From Bacteroidales bacterium UBA5349 (GTDB taxonomy: Bacteria > Bacteroidota > Bacteroidia > Bacteroidales > Tenuifilaceae), in the NCBI GenBank assembly GCA_002410065.1, contig DHQB01000018.1, positions 1 to 64,000 on the forward strand: 64,000 nucleotides of DNA, read 5' to 3'. Of this stretch, positions 28,690-38,500 are shown piece by piece (positions within the stretch are counted from its first letter, which is position 1; each line of letters starts with the position of its first letter). The notes below the pieces were generated by a model, which was not told the DNA's origin, ran no database searches, and saw only the letters and a list, made by a program, of their open reading frames with translations. A program made the position numbers and the translations under genes.

Positions 28690-29400
28690 TTACTGAGCGT
28701 CGGGATCGACTCTCTTTTTGCGGATGCGAAGCATTAAATCAACCAGATCATATTTATATACTATAGAAATGGCAAAAGTTCTGTTTCGATTCTTTGCAGT
28801 ATCACTGGTATGAACATCTAAAAAACTTTGATCGTACCGAAGATCTATTCCCCAAATACCATAATCAACCTCGTACTCGGCTCCAACGCCAATCGACATA
28901 CCCCAGTCCACTCTGCGCCAGCCCTCTGGGTCTAAATCTTCTTCTAACCCTTCATTTTGTCCAGACTCAGACTCAAAAACCATAGTTCCTCCAGTTCTAA
29001 CATTAGCAAAAGTTCCCCCTTTAGCATAAACCTTTGATAGGCCAAGAATCTTAAACGAGTATTTTGCCAGTAAGGGTATTCCTAAATAGTTAACATTATA
29101 CTTTGTGGAACCTCCATCAAATGTCTGCTTGTGACCCTTAGTAAGGAAAACTAATTCGCCATCAATCGAAAACCTGTTGGTAAACCCAAGTTCACCAACA
29201 ACACCAAACTGATAACCTATTCTGTTTTTATTTTTAACCCCGGAAAACTCCGTCCAGTTTGATATTTGAGAGAAGTTTGTTCCCAGTTTTGGACCAACAT
29301 ATACAAAGCCCACCTCCTGTCCAGCAATTTTAAATAATTGTGCATTTGCAACATTAAAAAATGTGAGGAGGAGGAGCAAAAGAATAGAATACTTTTTCAT
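28690..29400 (-). CDS. PorT-like outer-membrane beta-barrel protein
   Basis: This 236-residue protein starts with a clear signal peptide (about 1-21, ending NVANAQ). It continues as a beta-barrel of the kind annotated as outer membrane protein beta-barrel/PorT family: 'VYVGPKLGTNFSQIS', 'RIGYQFGVVGELGF', 'YLGIPLLAKYSF' and the closing 'TFAISIVYKYDL'. After the last strand there is a short charged tail (RIRKKRVDPDAQ) that is unusual for a barrel, since the final aromatic residue is not terminal. The partner and cargo are unknown; true PorT is a T9SS component, but the family is broad and this need not be one. It is read as a single gene ending in a terminator. Confidence 0.8.
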   Translation of the reverse strand: MKKYSILLLLLLTFFNVANAQLFKIAGQEVGFVYVGPKLGTNFSQISNWTEFSGVKNKNRIGYQFGVVGELGFTNRFSIDGELVFLTKGHKQTFDGGSTKYNVNYLGIPLLAKYSFKILGLSKVYAKGGTFANVRTGGTMVFESESGQNEGLEEDLDPEGWRRVDWGMSIGVGAEYEVDYGIWGIDLRYDQSFLDVHTSDTAKNRNRTFAISIVYKYDLVDLMLRIRKKRVDPDAQ

Positions 29401-29432
29401 AAAATATGGTTTAATTTTTTAAAATGTTATCA

Positions 29433-29440
29433 CAAATTTA
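29433..29440 (-). promoter_or_regulatory. -7 box before the PorT-like gene
   Basis: Read on the minus strand this is TAAATTTG, a full match to TAnnTTTG, 32 bases before the ATG at 29400. No TTG lies at the expected -33 position. Confidence 0.35.
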
Positions 29441-29569
29441 ATCTATTATTGGCTTGGCACTCTTCTATTAATAACCAAATTGAGACTATTCATCAAAAAA
29501 AAATATTGACTCAAATAACTCAATTGTAAAAACCATAATTTTGATGCTTAACTTTACCCTTATGATTGC

Positions 29570-30490
29570 ATGGTTAATGGTATCCTTGATTTTTTAAAGC
29601 TTTTAGTACTAACAACCGTTAGTCAACTAGTTTGGCTTCTTGGGCTTCTGTTTGTTTTTGGTTTACTGCTCTATCTTTTTGCCCGTTTCACCCGTATTAC
29701 ATACGTTAAATCGGTTGGCCAAAAACTGGATATTGTATTTACGGGTTGGATAGGTACTCCAGTCCATGAACTTGGTCATGCCATTTTCTGTATTCTCTTT
29801 AGACATAAAATTACTGCAATTAGGCTTTACAGCCCAAATGCTGAAGATGGTACTTTAGGATACGTAAACCATACATATAGCCCAAGCAGTACATACCAAA
29901 GCATAGGTAATTTTTTTATTGGTGTTGGTCCAATAATATTTGGTGCCATTGTGCTTTACGCTGCATTCCAATTTTTGGTGCCAAATACAGGAGAGGTGTT
30001 TGCAAACCTAGAATTGCAAAGCCATGGACTTGTAAAAGGTATTAGGGGTGAATATGTAAATATTTTGGAGATAATTTGGAGTACTACTAAAGCAACGCTC
30101 AAAACCCTTTTTAATAATCAAAACCTCTCCAACTATAAATTCTGGATTTTTCTTTACTTCGCTATTAGTGTTTCCTCACACATGCAGCTAAGCCCTTCCG
30201 ATATTAAAGGGGCAAAAAGCGGGTTGATCTCTCTGATAATATTTTTTTTAGTAATTAACCTTATTATTTTAAGCCTTGAAATAACGGGGATTAGTAGTCA
30301 TTTTGGAAACTGGTGGAATTATGTAAAAATAGAGAGCTACTCCTCTGGTATAAACAGATGGTTAGGTATGTCGGGCGCATTATTTGTGTTTGCCACAATT
30401 ATATCTGCACTAAACTTTATTATCTCATACACAGCACTATCAATTTATAATTTGATAAAAGGAAGGGGATTAATCAATCCGATTTGGTGA
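29570..30490 (+). CDS. Membrane protein with HExxH motif, putative M50-like metalloprotease
   Basis: A 306-residue integral membrane protein. A hydrophobic helix (about 12-37) precedes 'GTPVHELGHAIFCILF', which carries the zinc motif HELGH inside a hydrophobic stretch, as in site-2-protease-type (M50) enzymes. Further membrane segments occur near 105-130, 185-200, 215-235 and 265-290. There is no PDZ domain and no clear second motif (NPDG or similar) for the third zinc ligand, so activity is uncertain. It could be an intramembrane protease or a relative that lost activity. It stands alone, divergent from the PorT-like gene, with fabD about 110 bp downstream. Confidence 0.65.
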   Translation: MVNGILDFLKLLVLTTVSQLVWLLGLLFVFGLLLYLFARFTRITYVKSVGQKLDIVFTGWIGTPVHELGHAIFCILFRHKITAIRLYSPNAEDGTLGYVNHTYSPSSTYQSIGNFFIGVGPIIFGAIVLYAAFQFLVPNTGEVFANLELQSHGLVKGIRGEYVNILEIIWSTTKATLKTLFNNQNLSNYKFWIFLYFAISVSSHMQLSPSDIKGAKSGLISLIIFFLVINLIILSLEITGISSHFGNWWNYVKIESYSSGINRWLGMSGALFVFATIISALNFIISYTALSIYNLIKGRGLINPIW

Positions 30491-30569
30491 GCATTCTAAA
30501 GAACAAAATGGCAAGTAAACCCTAATAAAGGTTTTAAACCAAAAAATCTAAACAATTGTATAAAAATAC

Positions 30570-30577
30570 TATTTTTG
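30570..30577 (+). promoter_or_regulatory. -7 box before fabD
   Basis: TATTTTTG matches TAnnTTTG and lies 25 bases before the fabD ATG. The nearest TTG is too close (11 bases) to be the -33 element. Confidence 0.35.
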
Positions 30578-30602
30578 CACCCTAAACCTAAAAATATTAT
30601 AA

Positions 30603-31487
30603 ATGAACGCTTTAATATTTCCAGGGCAAGGAGCCCAATTTGTAGGCATGGGAAAGGATCTTTACGACAACTATCCACTTGCTAAAGAACTCTTTGAGAA
30701 GGCAAACGAAATTGTTGGATTTAGAATAACCGACATAATGTTCTCTGGAACCGATGAGGATTTACGTCAAACAAAAGTAACTCAACCCGCAATTTTCCTT
30801 CACTCTGTTATACTATCCAAAGTGTTGGGCGACAAATATAAACCCCAAATGGTTGCGGGGCACTCACTAGGCGAATTTTCAGCCTTAGTTGCCAATGGGG
30901 TACTATCATTCGAGAATGGACTTTCCTTAGTTTTGAAACGAGCACTTGCGATGCAAAAAGCCTGTGAGCTCGAATCATCAACTATGGCGGCTATCCTTGG
31001 ATTAGAGGATGAGGTTGTGGAGAAGATTTGCGCAGACATACCTGAAGTTGTTGTTCCAGCTAACTATAATAGTCCAGGTCAACTAGTAATCTCTGGAAGC
31101 ATTAAAGGGATTGAGATTGCCTGTGAAAAACTTAAGGAGGCTGGTGCAAAAAGAGCGCTACCCCTAAAAGTGGGAGGTGCTTTCCATAGCCCACTAATGG
31201 ATCCGGCAAAAATTGAACTCGCACAAGCCATAGAGACTACCCCATTCTCAGAACCTATCTGCCCAATTTATCAAAATGTGGATGCTAAGCCGCATACTAA
31301 TTCCAACGATATTAAGAAGAATCTCATCGCACAACTCACATCGCCAGTACGCTGGACACAAATTATGCACAACATGATTAGCGATGGAGCAACCAGTTTT
31401 ACAGAGTTAGGCCCTGGAAATGTTCTTCAGGGATTAATTAAGAAGGTTAATCGCGACATGGAGGTGGAAAGTATTCAAAGTATATAA
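30603..31487 (+). CDS. fabD: Malonyl-CoA:ACP transacylase
   Basis: A 294-residue cytoplasmic enzyme that moves malonyl from CoA to acyl carrier protein for fatty-acid synthesis. It shows the opening 'FPGQGAQFVGMGKDL', the nucleophile Ser in 'GHSLGEFSALV', the malonate-binding Arg in 'LVLKRALAMQKA' and the catalytic His in 'GGAFHSPLM'. Length is normal. It is a single-gene unit here, with a -7 box before it and a strong terminator after it. Other fatty-acid genes are not adjacent. Confidence 0.96.
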   Translation: MNALIFPGQGAQFVGMGKDLYDNYPLAKELFEKANEIVGFRITDIMFSGTDEDLRQTKVTQPAIFLHSVILSKVLGDKYKPQMVAGHSLGEFSALVANGVLSFENGLSLVLKRALAMQKACELESSTMAAILGLEDEVVEKICADIPEVVVPANYNSPGQLVISGSIKGIEIACEKLKEAGAKRALPLKVGGAFHSPLMDPAKIELAQAIETTPFSEPICPIYQNVDAKPHTNSNDIKKNLIAQLTSPVRWTQIMHNMISDGATSFTELGPGNVLQGLIKKVNRDMEVESIQSI

Positions 31488-31504
31488 TGGATTTAGATTC
31501 CATT

Positions 31505-31541
31505 AAAAAAGAGCCTCTTGTTTTTTAGCAAGAGGCTTTTC
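31505..31541. terminator. Bidirectional-looking terminator after fabD
   Basis: A 9-bp stem (31512-31520 with 31529-31537, AGCCTCTTG arm) is flanked by A-run and T-run on opposite sides. It lies shortly after the fabD stop codon. Confidence 0.8.
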
Positions 31542-31609
31542 ATGTTGCCCTTTTGCCCATTCGCCGCAAAAAAACCTCTATTCTATAAAAATTGATTTAA
31601 ACAGCTGAG

Positions 31610-31637
31610 TTGTTAAGGTCAATATTTCATACCTTTA
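31610..31637 (+). promoter_or_regulatory. Promoter of the LPP20-like/caspase operon
   Basis: TTG (31610-31612), a 17-base spacer and TACCTTTA (31630-31637) fit the Bacteroidota pattern except for the last base. It lies 25 bases before the ATG of the first gene. Confidence 0.4.
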
Positions 31638-31662
31638 CACTTGACGACAAATTTTAAACATA

Positions 31663-32697
31663 ATGAACAGGAGCAGACTTTCATCGCTACTTACCCTATC
31701 CTTTATTTTTTTTGCTACCTGCCTATTTGCACAAAGCAAAGAAGAGTTTGAAAAGATTTTTTTAAAAGAGACACAAGGCGATGGTTCAACTATTAAACAC
31801 GAAGAATTTAAGAATATTTCCAAGCTTAGTTACAACCCCGATACTCTACCCAATTGGTTTTTCAACACACCACCCTCAACCGATGGAACAGTTTATGCAA
31901 TAGGAATATCTGATCCCGACTTACCCCTAGATGATGCGTTCAATCAAGCCACTTTCCGTGCAAAAACAATGGCCATTCTATACAATAGGGTTCAAATACA
32001 ATATTTTAGGGACGTATATTCCATTGAGTACACCGAAGGGAAATACACAAGGTTTGGCCAACGTTTCGACACATACTTTAAACTCTCCGCATCCGGATTT
32101 GCCGATAGTACTTGCTTTTCTATTGAGGATAGTCACACAACTCGATACAATGAAGCCCTAGTATTAGTAAAATATACCCCCATTGAGCCAAGTAAGGCCA
32201 ATATGACCAACGATTTGATTTCGACAGTTTGTACGGCGCTCTACATTGAGGCTCAAATTGGTGATGCCTTTGAACCGCAAGCTGAGTATGAGTTCACTTC
32301 AATTATCCGAACTCCTAACATCCCTGCACAAACGTCAGACTTTACCTATCGCGAAAAAGGGAATAGATTCCTGTCAATGTCTCAATTTATGGGCAAAACT
32401 CATAACTTCCCTTTATTTGTCTATAGATATTCGAACCCAAATTGGCCAAAAAATACGAGTCCGCTGGTAAGTTACAGTGGACTTTGGAGTGTTTTCTCAA
32501 AAAAATTTCTTCGCCAATTGGCTCTAGAAACCGAGCAGTCATCCATAAGGATTAGAACACTTGATGAGCAGCATAACTCACAAATGAGGAACCTCTCAAG
32601 AGAGGTTGCAATAAAAAATGCTAAATTACATATCAATGGCATTGAATTTGGTATTGATAGCATTGTGTTTAAAATTAACGTCATCGACCTAATGTAA
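31663..32697 (+). CDS. Secreted protein with LPP20-like region
   Basis: This 344-residue protein has a signal peptide (about 1-24, ending CLFAQ). Residues about 60-105 read 'LPNWFFNTPPSTDGTVYAIG' followed by a helix rich in Ala ('DDAFNQATFRAKTMAILY'). This resembles the LPP20 fold seen in bacterial surface lipoproteins, although no lipid Cys motif is present at the cleavage site. The rest is unassigned. It is followed after 34 bases by the caspase-like gene in the same direction, with one promoter-like site before the pair, so the two probably form one transcript. The role is unknown; a periplasmic or surface partner of the peptidase is a guess. Confidence 0.7.
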   Translation: MNRSRLSSLLTLSFIFFATCLFAQSKEEFEKIFLKETQGDGSTIKHEEFKNISKLSYNPDTLPNWFFNTPPSTDGTVYAIGISDPDLPLDDAFNQATFRAKTMAILYNRVQIQYFRDVYSIEYTEGKYTRFGQRFDTYFKLSASGFADSTCFSIEDSHTTRYNEALVLVKYTPIEPSKANMTNDLISTVCTALYIEAQIGDAFEPQAEYEFTSIIRTPNIPAQTSDFTYREKGNRFLSMSQFMGKTHNFPLFVYRYSNPNWPKNTSPLVSYSGLWSVFSKKFLRQLALETEQSSIRIRTLDEQHNSQMRNLSREVAIKNAKLHINGIEFGIDSIVFKINVIDLM

Positions 32698-32737
32698 CCA
32701 TGCTAAGAATCAACCTACTCATTAATAAATAATGACT

Positions 32738-34726
32738 ATGAAAAATTTCTGGAAATTGCTGCCTATGGCTCTATTAGCCATAACGCTAGGCAATACAAAA
32801 ACAAATGCACAAGAATTTTCCGATTTAACCACCAAACAGTTGGGTAATAATATCACCATTGAATACTCTATAGTTGGAGAGCAACTTGGACAGGTATTTA
32901 GCATAACTCCAACCTTCTCTATTGATGGTGGTAAAACTTTCTTCCCCATGAAATCGGCCTCGGGATATATTGGTAATTCGGTTTCAGGCGGAAAAAACCA
33001 AGTAATTATTTGGGATGTACTAAAGGATTTACCTGAACTAAAGGGTGATGTTACCTTTAAGCTAATGGGGAATACTCAAACAACTAAGCCTCTTGAAGAC
33101 GATTTTAGTAAAGTATTGTTTAAACTTATAAGCTTACACAAAGTTGAAAAAAACCAACTAGAACTTATACTAAGCATAAAAAACGATGGTGCACCCCGCG
33201 ATCTTAAACTCATTAATGGTTTAATTACCATTACCGATTTTCATAAAAGAAACTTTGATGCACAACGCGGAAAACTGGGTGATGTTGTTGGTTCTCAGCG
33301 ATACTCTACACCCCAAAAAACAATTAAAACGGGCGAAACCGTTCAAGCCTCATTTATCTTCGACAATATCCCCGATGATATTGAAAGGGTAATGAGATTA
33401 AGCATTGGTGCAGAATTATTAACATTCTCTACTTTTGGTTTGGATAACCTTGATATAAGTACGTTACAATTTAGAGACTTCCCAATCTCAAGCAAGCCAA
33501 CCACATCAATGAGTGGAACTGCATCAAAACGTTTTGAAACTACAATAGCAGGTAATTTTAGCATTACCAAACAGGTTGCACAAACTCAAAAACCCGAGAA
33601 AGACCCACCGATGCTCTCGATACTTAAGCCTGAAGGGGTATCGCTAATTGGAAACGAAGTATCAAGAGGAAGACCCTATGCTCAATCATCAAGCGGACTA
33701 GATGATAGGCGACTACGATCTATTGGCCCAAATGATGGTATTACTGTGCAAAATGAAAGCCTACTTATTCAGGGAACAGCAACCGACAAAAGCGGTATAT
33801 ACGAAGTAACGGTAAATGGCCAAAATGCCACACTTAAGGCAAACGGAATATTTGAGGCTACAGTAAATCTTAAGATGGGCAGAAACGACATCGTTATCCG
33901 ATCGATGGACATACACGAGAACAGCGTTGAACGTAAATTTTTCGTATTCAGAAAAGATAACCAAGCACAAAAAGTTGTATCAGACACTGAAGAGCTTGAT
34001 CTAGTTTTTGATGCACCTCGTGCACCTAAGTACTATGCCCTTATAGTTGGCGTTAATGATTACCCTGACCCTGGAATATCAACCCTTAGCAACCCGGTAA
34101 GAGATGCCGCGATGCTAGCTAAGGTACTTACCGAGAAATACAATTTTGAAGTGCAAGATGTTACTTTCTTAAAAAATCCCACACGTGGACAATTCATTGA
34201 CGAACTAGACAAGATAACCCGAAGGATTGGCAAAAATGATAACCTACTAATTTTCTACGCAGGTCATGGCTACTTCGATACCGAAACAGAATTTGGTTAC
34301 TGGCTACCCTCCGATGCTTCAGCATCGAGTACGGGAAATTGGCTGGCAAACAGCCAACTTAAAGACTATGTTGCAGCAATAAAAAGCAAACACACATTGT
34401 TAATTGCTGATGCTTGTTTTGGTGGAAGTATTTTTAAAAACCGTAAAGCTTTTGCCGATGCAACAGATAACGTAGATAAGGTATATGATAGAAAAAGCAG
34501 GAAAGCAATGACAAGCGGAGCACTAACCGAGGTGCCCGACGAAAGCGTATTTATTAAGCATCTTGTACAAAGACTTCAAGAAAACACTCTTGACTATTTA
34601 CCTGCTGAAGAACTGTTTAGCAGCTTTAAAACTGCCGTTATGAACAGCAGCCCTGTAGTACCGCAATACGGCGATATAAAGGGAACAGGAGATGAAGGTG
34701 GTGACTTTGTTTTTGTAAGACGATAA
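32738..34726 (+). CDS. Secreted caspase-family (C14) cysteine peptidase
   Basis: A 662-residue protein with an N-terminal signal segment ('LLPMALLAITLGNTKTNAQ'). Residues about 30-115 form a beta-rich segment ('FSIDGGKTFFP', 'VIIWDVLKDLPEL'). Residues about 345-415 look like an Ig-type glucodextranase-B-like domain ('LLIQGTATDKSGIYEVTVNG'). From about 430 lies the caspase fold: 'YYALIVGVNDY', catalytic His in 'IFYAGHGYFD' (about 507) and catalytic Cys in 'LIADACFGGS' (about 557). Bacterial secreted caspases usually cleave after basic residues; substrate and activation here are unknown. It is cotranscribed with an LPP20-like gene. I chose the second Met (32738); an ATG two codons earlier is equally usable. 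A terminator follows. Confidence 0.87.
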   Translation: MKNFWKLLPMALLAITLGNTKTNAQEFSDLTTKQLGNNITIEYSIVGEQLGQVFSITPTFSIDGGKTFFPMKSASGYIGNSVSGGKNQVIIWDVLKDLPELKGDVTFKLMGNTQTTKPLEDDFSKVLFKLISLHKVEKNQLELILSIKNDGAPRDLKLINGLITITDFHKRNFDAQRGKLGDVVGSQRYSTPQKTIKTGETVQASFIFDNIPDDIERVMRLSIGAELLTFSTFGLDNLDISTLQFRDFPISSKPTTSMSGTASKRFETTIAGNFSITKQVAQTQKPEKDPPMLSILKPEGVSLIGNEVSRGRPYAQSSSGLDDRRLRSIGPNDGITVQNESLLIQGTATDKSGIYEVTVNGQNATLKANGIFEATVNLKMGRNDIVIRSMDIHENSVERKFFVFRKDNQAQKVVSDTEELDLVFDAPRAPKYYALIVGVNDYPDPGISTLSNPVRDAAMLAKVLTEKYNFEVQDVTFLKNPTRGQFIDELDKITRRIGKNDNLLIFYAGHGYFDTETEFGYWLPSDASASSTGNWLANSQLKDYVAAIKSKHTLLIADACFGGSIFKNRKAFADATDNVDKVYDRKSRKAMTSGALTEVPDESVFIKHLVQRLQENTLDYLPAEELFSSFKTAVMNSSPVVPQYGDIKGTGDEGGDFVFVRR

Positions 34727-34741
34727 CCATACATATCCATT

Positions 34742-34767
34742 AAGAGGGGATTAGTCCCCTCTTTTTT
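34742..34767 (+). terminator. Terminator after the caspase-like gene
   Basis: A 9-bp stem (34742-34750 with 34755-34763) with loop TTAG is followed by a run of T residues. It sits just after the stop codon at 34726. Confidence 0.88.
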
Positions 34768-34818
34768 GTTGTTAGCAAAAAACACCTGAGTTTAAGCCTG
34801 TTTTTGTACATTAAGTTT

Positions 34819-34826
34819 TACTTTTG
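34819..34826 (+). promoter_or_regulatory. -7 box before the coiled-coil secreted protein
   Basis: TACTTTTG is a full TAnnTTTG match, 29 bases before the ATG at 34856. A TTTG at 34803-34806 is too close (12 bases) to be a standard -33 element. Confidence 0.4.
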
Positions 34827-34855
34827 CCTTGTAGGTAACCTATAAAAATAAGCTT

Positions 34856-35392
34856 ATGAAAATTTCTACTCTTTCGTTACTAACAGTAATTACTTTTTTA
34901 AGTTTTACTTTTAGTCAAGCCCAAGAGGCTGACCCCAAAATAGCCCGTTTAATTGAGAAGGTTGATGCAGCTCAAAAAAAGATGGCTGATGCCGATGCTC
35001 TAATTTTCTCAGCCGACAGCTTAATTGAAGCCGGAGGGAGAATGGTGAGGCAAGCAGAGGCAGATTTAAAGTCGCTTGCTCAAGAAAGAAGGGATATTGA
35101 AAGGGATCTCTTTAATGCGCAAAAACCTCTTGAAAGGCAACTCAGGTCTAAAGACAAGGAGGAAGTTAAGCAAGCAAAAACAAAACTTAAAGAGGTTGAA
35201 AACGAAAACAAAACGGCAATGCGGGATTGGGACTCTCGGTATAAATTACTTCTTAAAGAGTATGACTCAGGCAATAAGTTAGTTAGTAAAGGCAAAGCTA
35301 ACCTAAAAAAAGCAAAAGACCGCAAAAAGGATTTTGACAAAGTTTTAAAGTCTGCAGAAAAAGATTTGGCTGATGCCAAAAAAGCGAATTAA
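34856..35392 (+). CDS. Secreted coiled-coil protein of unknown function
   Basis: This 178-residue protein has a signal peptide (about 1-22, ending SQAQ). Almost all of the mature part is a highly charged helix rich in Lys, Glu, Asp and Ala with heptad character ('DAAQKKMADADALIF', 'KVLKSAEKDLADAKKAN'). It has no Cys lipid site and no enzyme motif. It may be a periplasmic spacer or chaperone-like protein. Own -7 box and strong terminator make it a single-gene unit. Related coiled-coil proteins give weak, low-complexity matches, so homology calls should be treated with caution. Confidence 0.75.
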   Translation: MKISTLSLLTVITFLSFTFSQAQEADPKIARLIEKVDAAQKKMADADALIFSADSLIEAGGRMVRQAEADLKSLAQERRDIERDLFNAQKPLERQLRSKDKEEVKQAKTKLKEVENENKTAMRDWDSRYKLLLKEYDSGNKLVSKGKANLKKAKDRKKDFDKVLKSAEKDLADAKKAN

Positions 35393-35428
35393 ATCTCGTT
35401 AAGTTATTTAAAAGAAAAACTTTCTCGA

Positions 35429-35480
35429 AAGCAAAACGAGCTCTGAACATTCAGATCTCGTTTTGCTTTTTTTTTATTTT
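35429..35480 (+). terminator. Long terminator hairpin
   Basis: Outer 12-bp stem (35429-35440 with 35457-35468), inner 5-bp stem (35442-35446 with 35451-35455), then a long T-run. It ends the upstream coiled-coil gene. Confidence 0.88.
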
Positions 35481-35597
35481 CATATGCGATTGTGGGAAAT
35501 TGCTTTGGATAAAATACAATGCTCGCTTGTAACAGGGAGGGGATGGAATCTTAAATCCAATGAATAAATAATAGACGCCTATAGGGCAATTCCTTTT

Positions 35598-38500
35598 CTA
35601 ATTCCTAACTAAGGGTAACAATACAAAGAATTTTGTTCCTTTCCCAAATTTGGTTTCAAACCATATTTTACCACCAACAACCTCAACTATACCCTTGCTT
35701 ATGGCAAGTCCTAGGCCCATTCCTCCAGATTTTGTAGTGAAATTTGGACTAAATAGTTTCTCCTCAAGTTCAGGTGCAATGCCCGTTCCGTTGTCTGTTA
35801 CCGTTATCTCAATCGAGTCATCCCTACGATGTATTGATACAGTAATTAAACCATTATCCTCTTTGCCAATGGCCTGAACAGAATTCTTTAAAAGATTTAC
35901 AAACACCCTCTGTAGTTGCTCTTTATCAGCAAAAACAATAGCCTGCCCATCAAAATCGGTCTTTGTTTCTACCCTAATATTAGGATATGCAGAGAAAAGG
36001 GTAACAGCGTCGTTGATTACCTCAAGTAGTTCAACAAGACCAAACTGGCCAACAGGCATTTGGGCAAAATTGGAAAATTCCGTTGCAATATGGTTAAGGG
36101 TATTTATCTGTTCGTTTAACGATGATGCAAACCTATCGAAAAGACCACTCCAATCGGGGTGTCCCTCCTTTTTTGCTTTTACCAAAAGTTGCAAATTGAG
36201 CTTTATTGGTGTTAAAGGGTTCTTTATTTCATGTGCAATCTGCTTTGCCATTTCGCGCCATGCGCTTTGACGCTGACTTTGCGCAAGTTTTTTTGCGCTT
36301 TCGGCAAGTTCAACCACCATTTTATTATACTCGCTCACCAACTGGCCAACTTCGTCCTTGCCCTCATAGTCAATAGTCTCAATATGCTTTGTAATATCAA
36401 TGGTAGCAATTCGTTGACGAATAAGTTCGAGTGGCTTTGCAATTTTATTGCTAATAAATACGGCAATAAGAATAGCAAATAGTATAAGGAAAGCATAAAT
36501 ATTTACCAGTGCAACAATAACCGAAAGAACCTCTCTCATAAACTCTCCTTGACGAGTAAAGTAAGGTAAGTTTAAGTATCCCAATTTTTGGTTCGACTGG
36601 TTAACCAAGGGAGCATAGGCCGAGAGATACTCCATGTTACCAATACTCTCAGAATGGATAAGTTTTGCTGCGTGGTTATTCTCCATCTCGAACCATGCAA
36701 GAGGGTTCATTTGCCTACCAAAAAGGTTTTGCTCAAAAACTTCAGGTCGTGAGGTAACCAAAAGAGTTCCGTTGATATCGTATAGATTTATGTCGGAATG
36801 AAAAACATTCGAAAGTTCAATAAGGTATGATGTTAAGTAATGATTATACTCTGGGTACAGTATATCGTGAGGCAACAAATTATTCTCAACATCAACCATT
36901 ACAGAAACCAATTTTTCATTCAGGTTATCAATATTCTTTTGCTCAAAGCTCTTAACACTAAAAGCAATGGTAACAATACCCACAAGAATTAATGACAACA
37001 CCAGAACCTGAACCATTGTAATCTTTATCCTATTCTTAAGGCTAGGCATTGAGTTTTGAGCCTTGTTTACCAACCCACCTATTCCATACCAAACAATTAT
37101 TGAAAAATAGAAGAAAAGAAAAACCCAAGCAAATGATGCGGTAACATTTAGAAAACTAACGTTTGGTTTCGAAAGAATAATGGTAGTCCTACCCTCATCC
37201 TTGTGCAGCATATGGTTAAAGCCATTAGCATTTATAAAGGTATAGCGCGATGTTGAGTCGGCTTTGTAAATGTTATGCAGAGGGAAATTGTAGCTGCCCG
37301 TACGAGCAATTAGCACATTGTTGAAGTATTTTGCAGATGAATACTCCGCTATCTGTTTCTTTACATTGATTGTTCTATCGATTAACAATTCTGGGTATCC
37401 AAGCAACTCTTTGTTAAGCTTTGAATCCAATTCAATATAGATGCATGCTTCGGTTCCATTATGCAGCACATACTCAATCATTCCAAGGTAACTTATTCTT
37501 CCGTTCTGATTACTTAGATGAAAAAAACTAGAACCAGGAATTCTAAATCCGTATTCGTTTAGCATATTTTCAAAAAAGCCATAGCAAGAAACATCTTCAC
37601 CGGTGTTCTCAAGATGTAATTGTGAGTTTGGAAGACAAACTGTTATCTGAAAATCGTACTTACTTAAATAGCCCAACAGATAGTTCTCCTGAATGTATGC
37701 GTATAAATCGTCCTCGCTCTCCACTATTCTATTTAAAAAATCAATAATTTCATCATCCCCATGCATTTTTCGTGCAAGCTGAGGGAAATTAACTTCAGCG
37801 ATAGGATCACGTTCATTGGCAAGGTTTATCGCCAATATTTTTCTGATCTCTTTATCTTTATGCGAGGCGTTAACTGAAACGGTCCATACCGAGAATACTG
37901 ATATTATTAAGATAAATATCAAAAAAAGGTTAGAATAAATAAATCTTGCGTTTGGTTGATAATATAAAAACAGCAAACAAAGAGCTAAAAGCAAGAGCAG
38001 AATATAAATATCCAAAGTATTCCCTGCAATAAAGCTGCCTATACCTAAAACTACGACTATTGAACTCCACAGAATTAATATCCGTGGTCTGGGCATTGAA
38101 TCCAATAGATGGCGCGCTGCAATTATTAAAAGAGAAGCAGTGGCAAACCAAAGCGAAAGAATTATATACTCAAGGAGCGAAAAAACGGAAAGGTTAAAAA
38201 TTCTGAAAGCCTCCAGTGTAATGGTTGAATTCTGCACTAAAATACCAATAAGTCTTTCGGAAATTAAAAACAACCATAGCGACACGATGCTAAGCAATAC
38301 TCCTACAACCTGAACTCTTCGACTTGGGCTTTTAGCTAAAGAAATTAAAGGTCTATAAGCATAAGCAGCAATGGCAAATAGCATTAGGGTATTCAGGAGC
38401 AGATCGCCAACTGAAGGAGCAAACCAGCTAAGTGCAAACACTTCGGGTTTAAACAACAGCCATTGCCCTTTGGGCATTATATCCCAATAAAGAAATGCTA

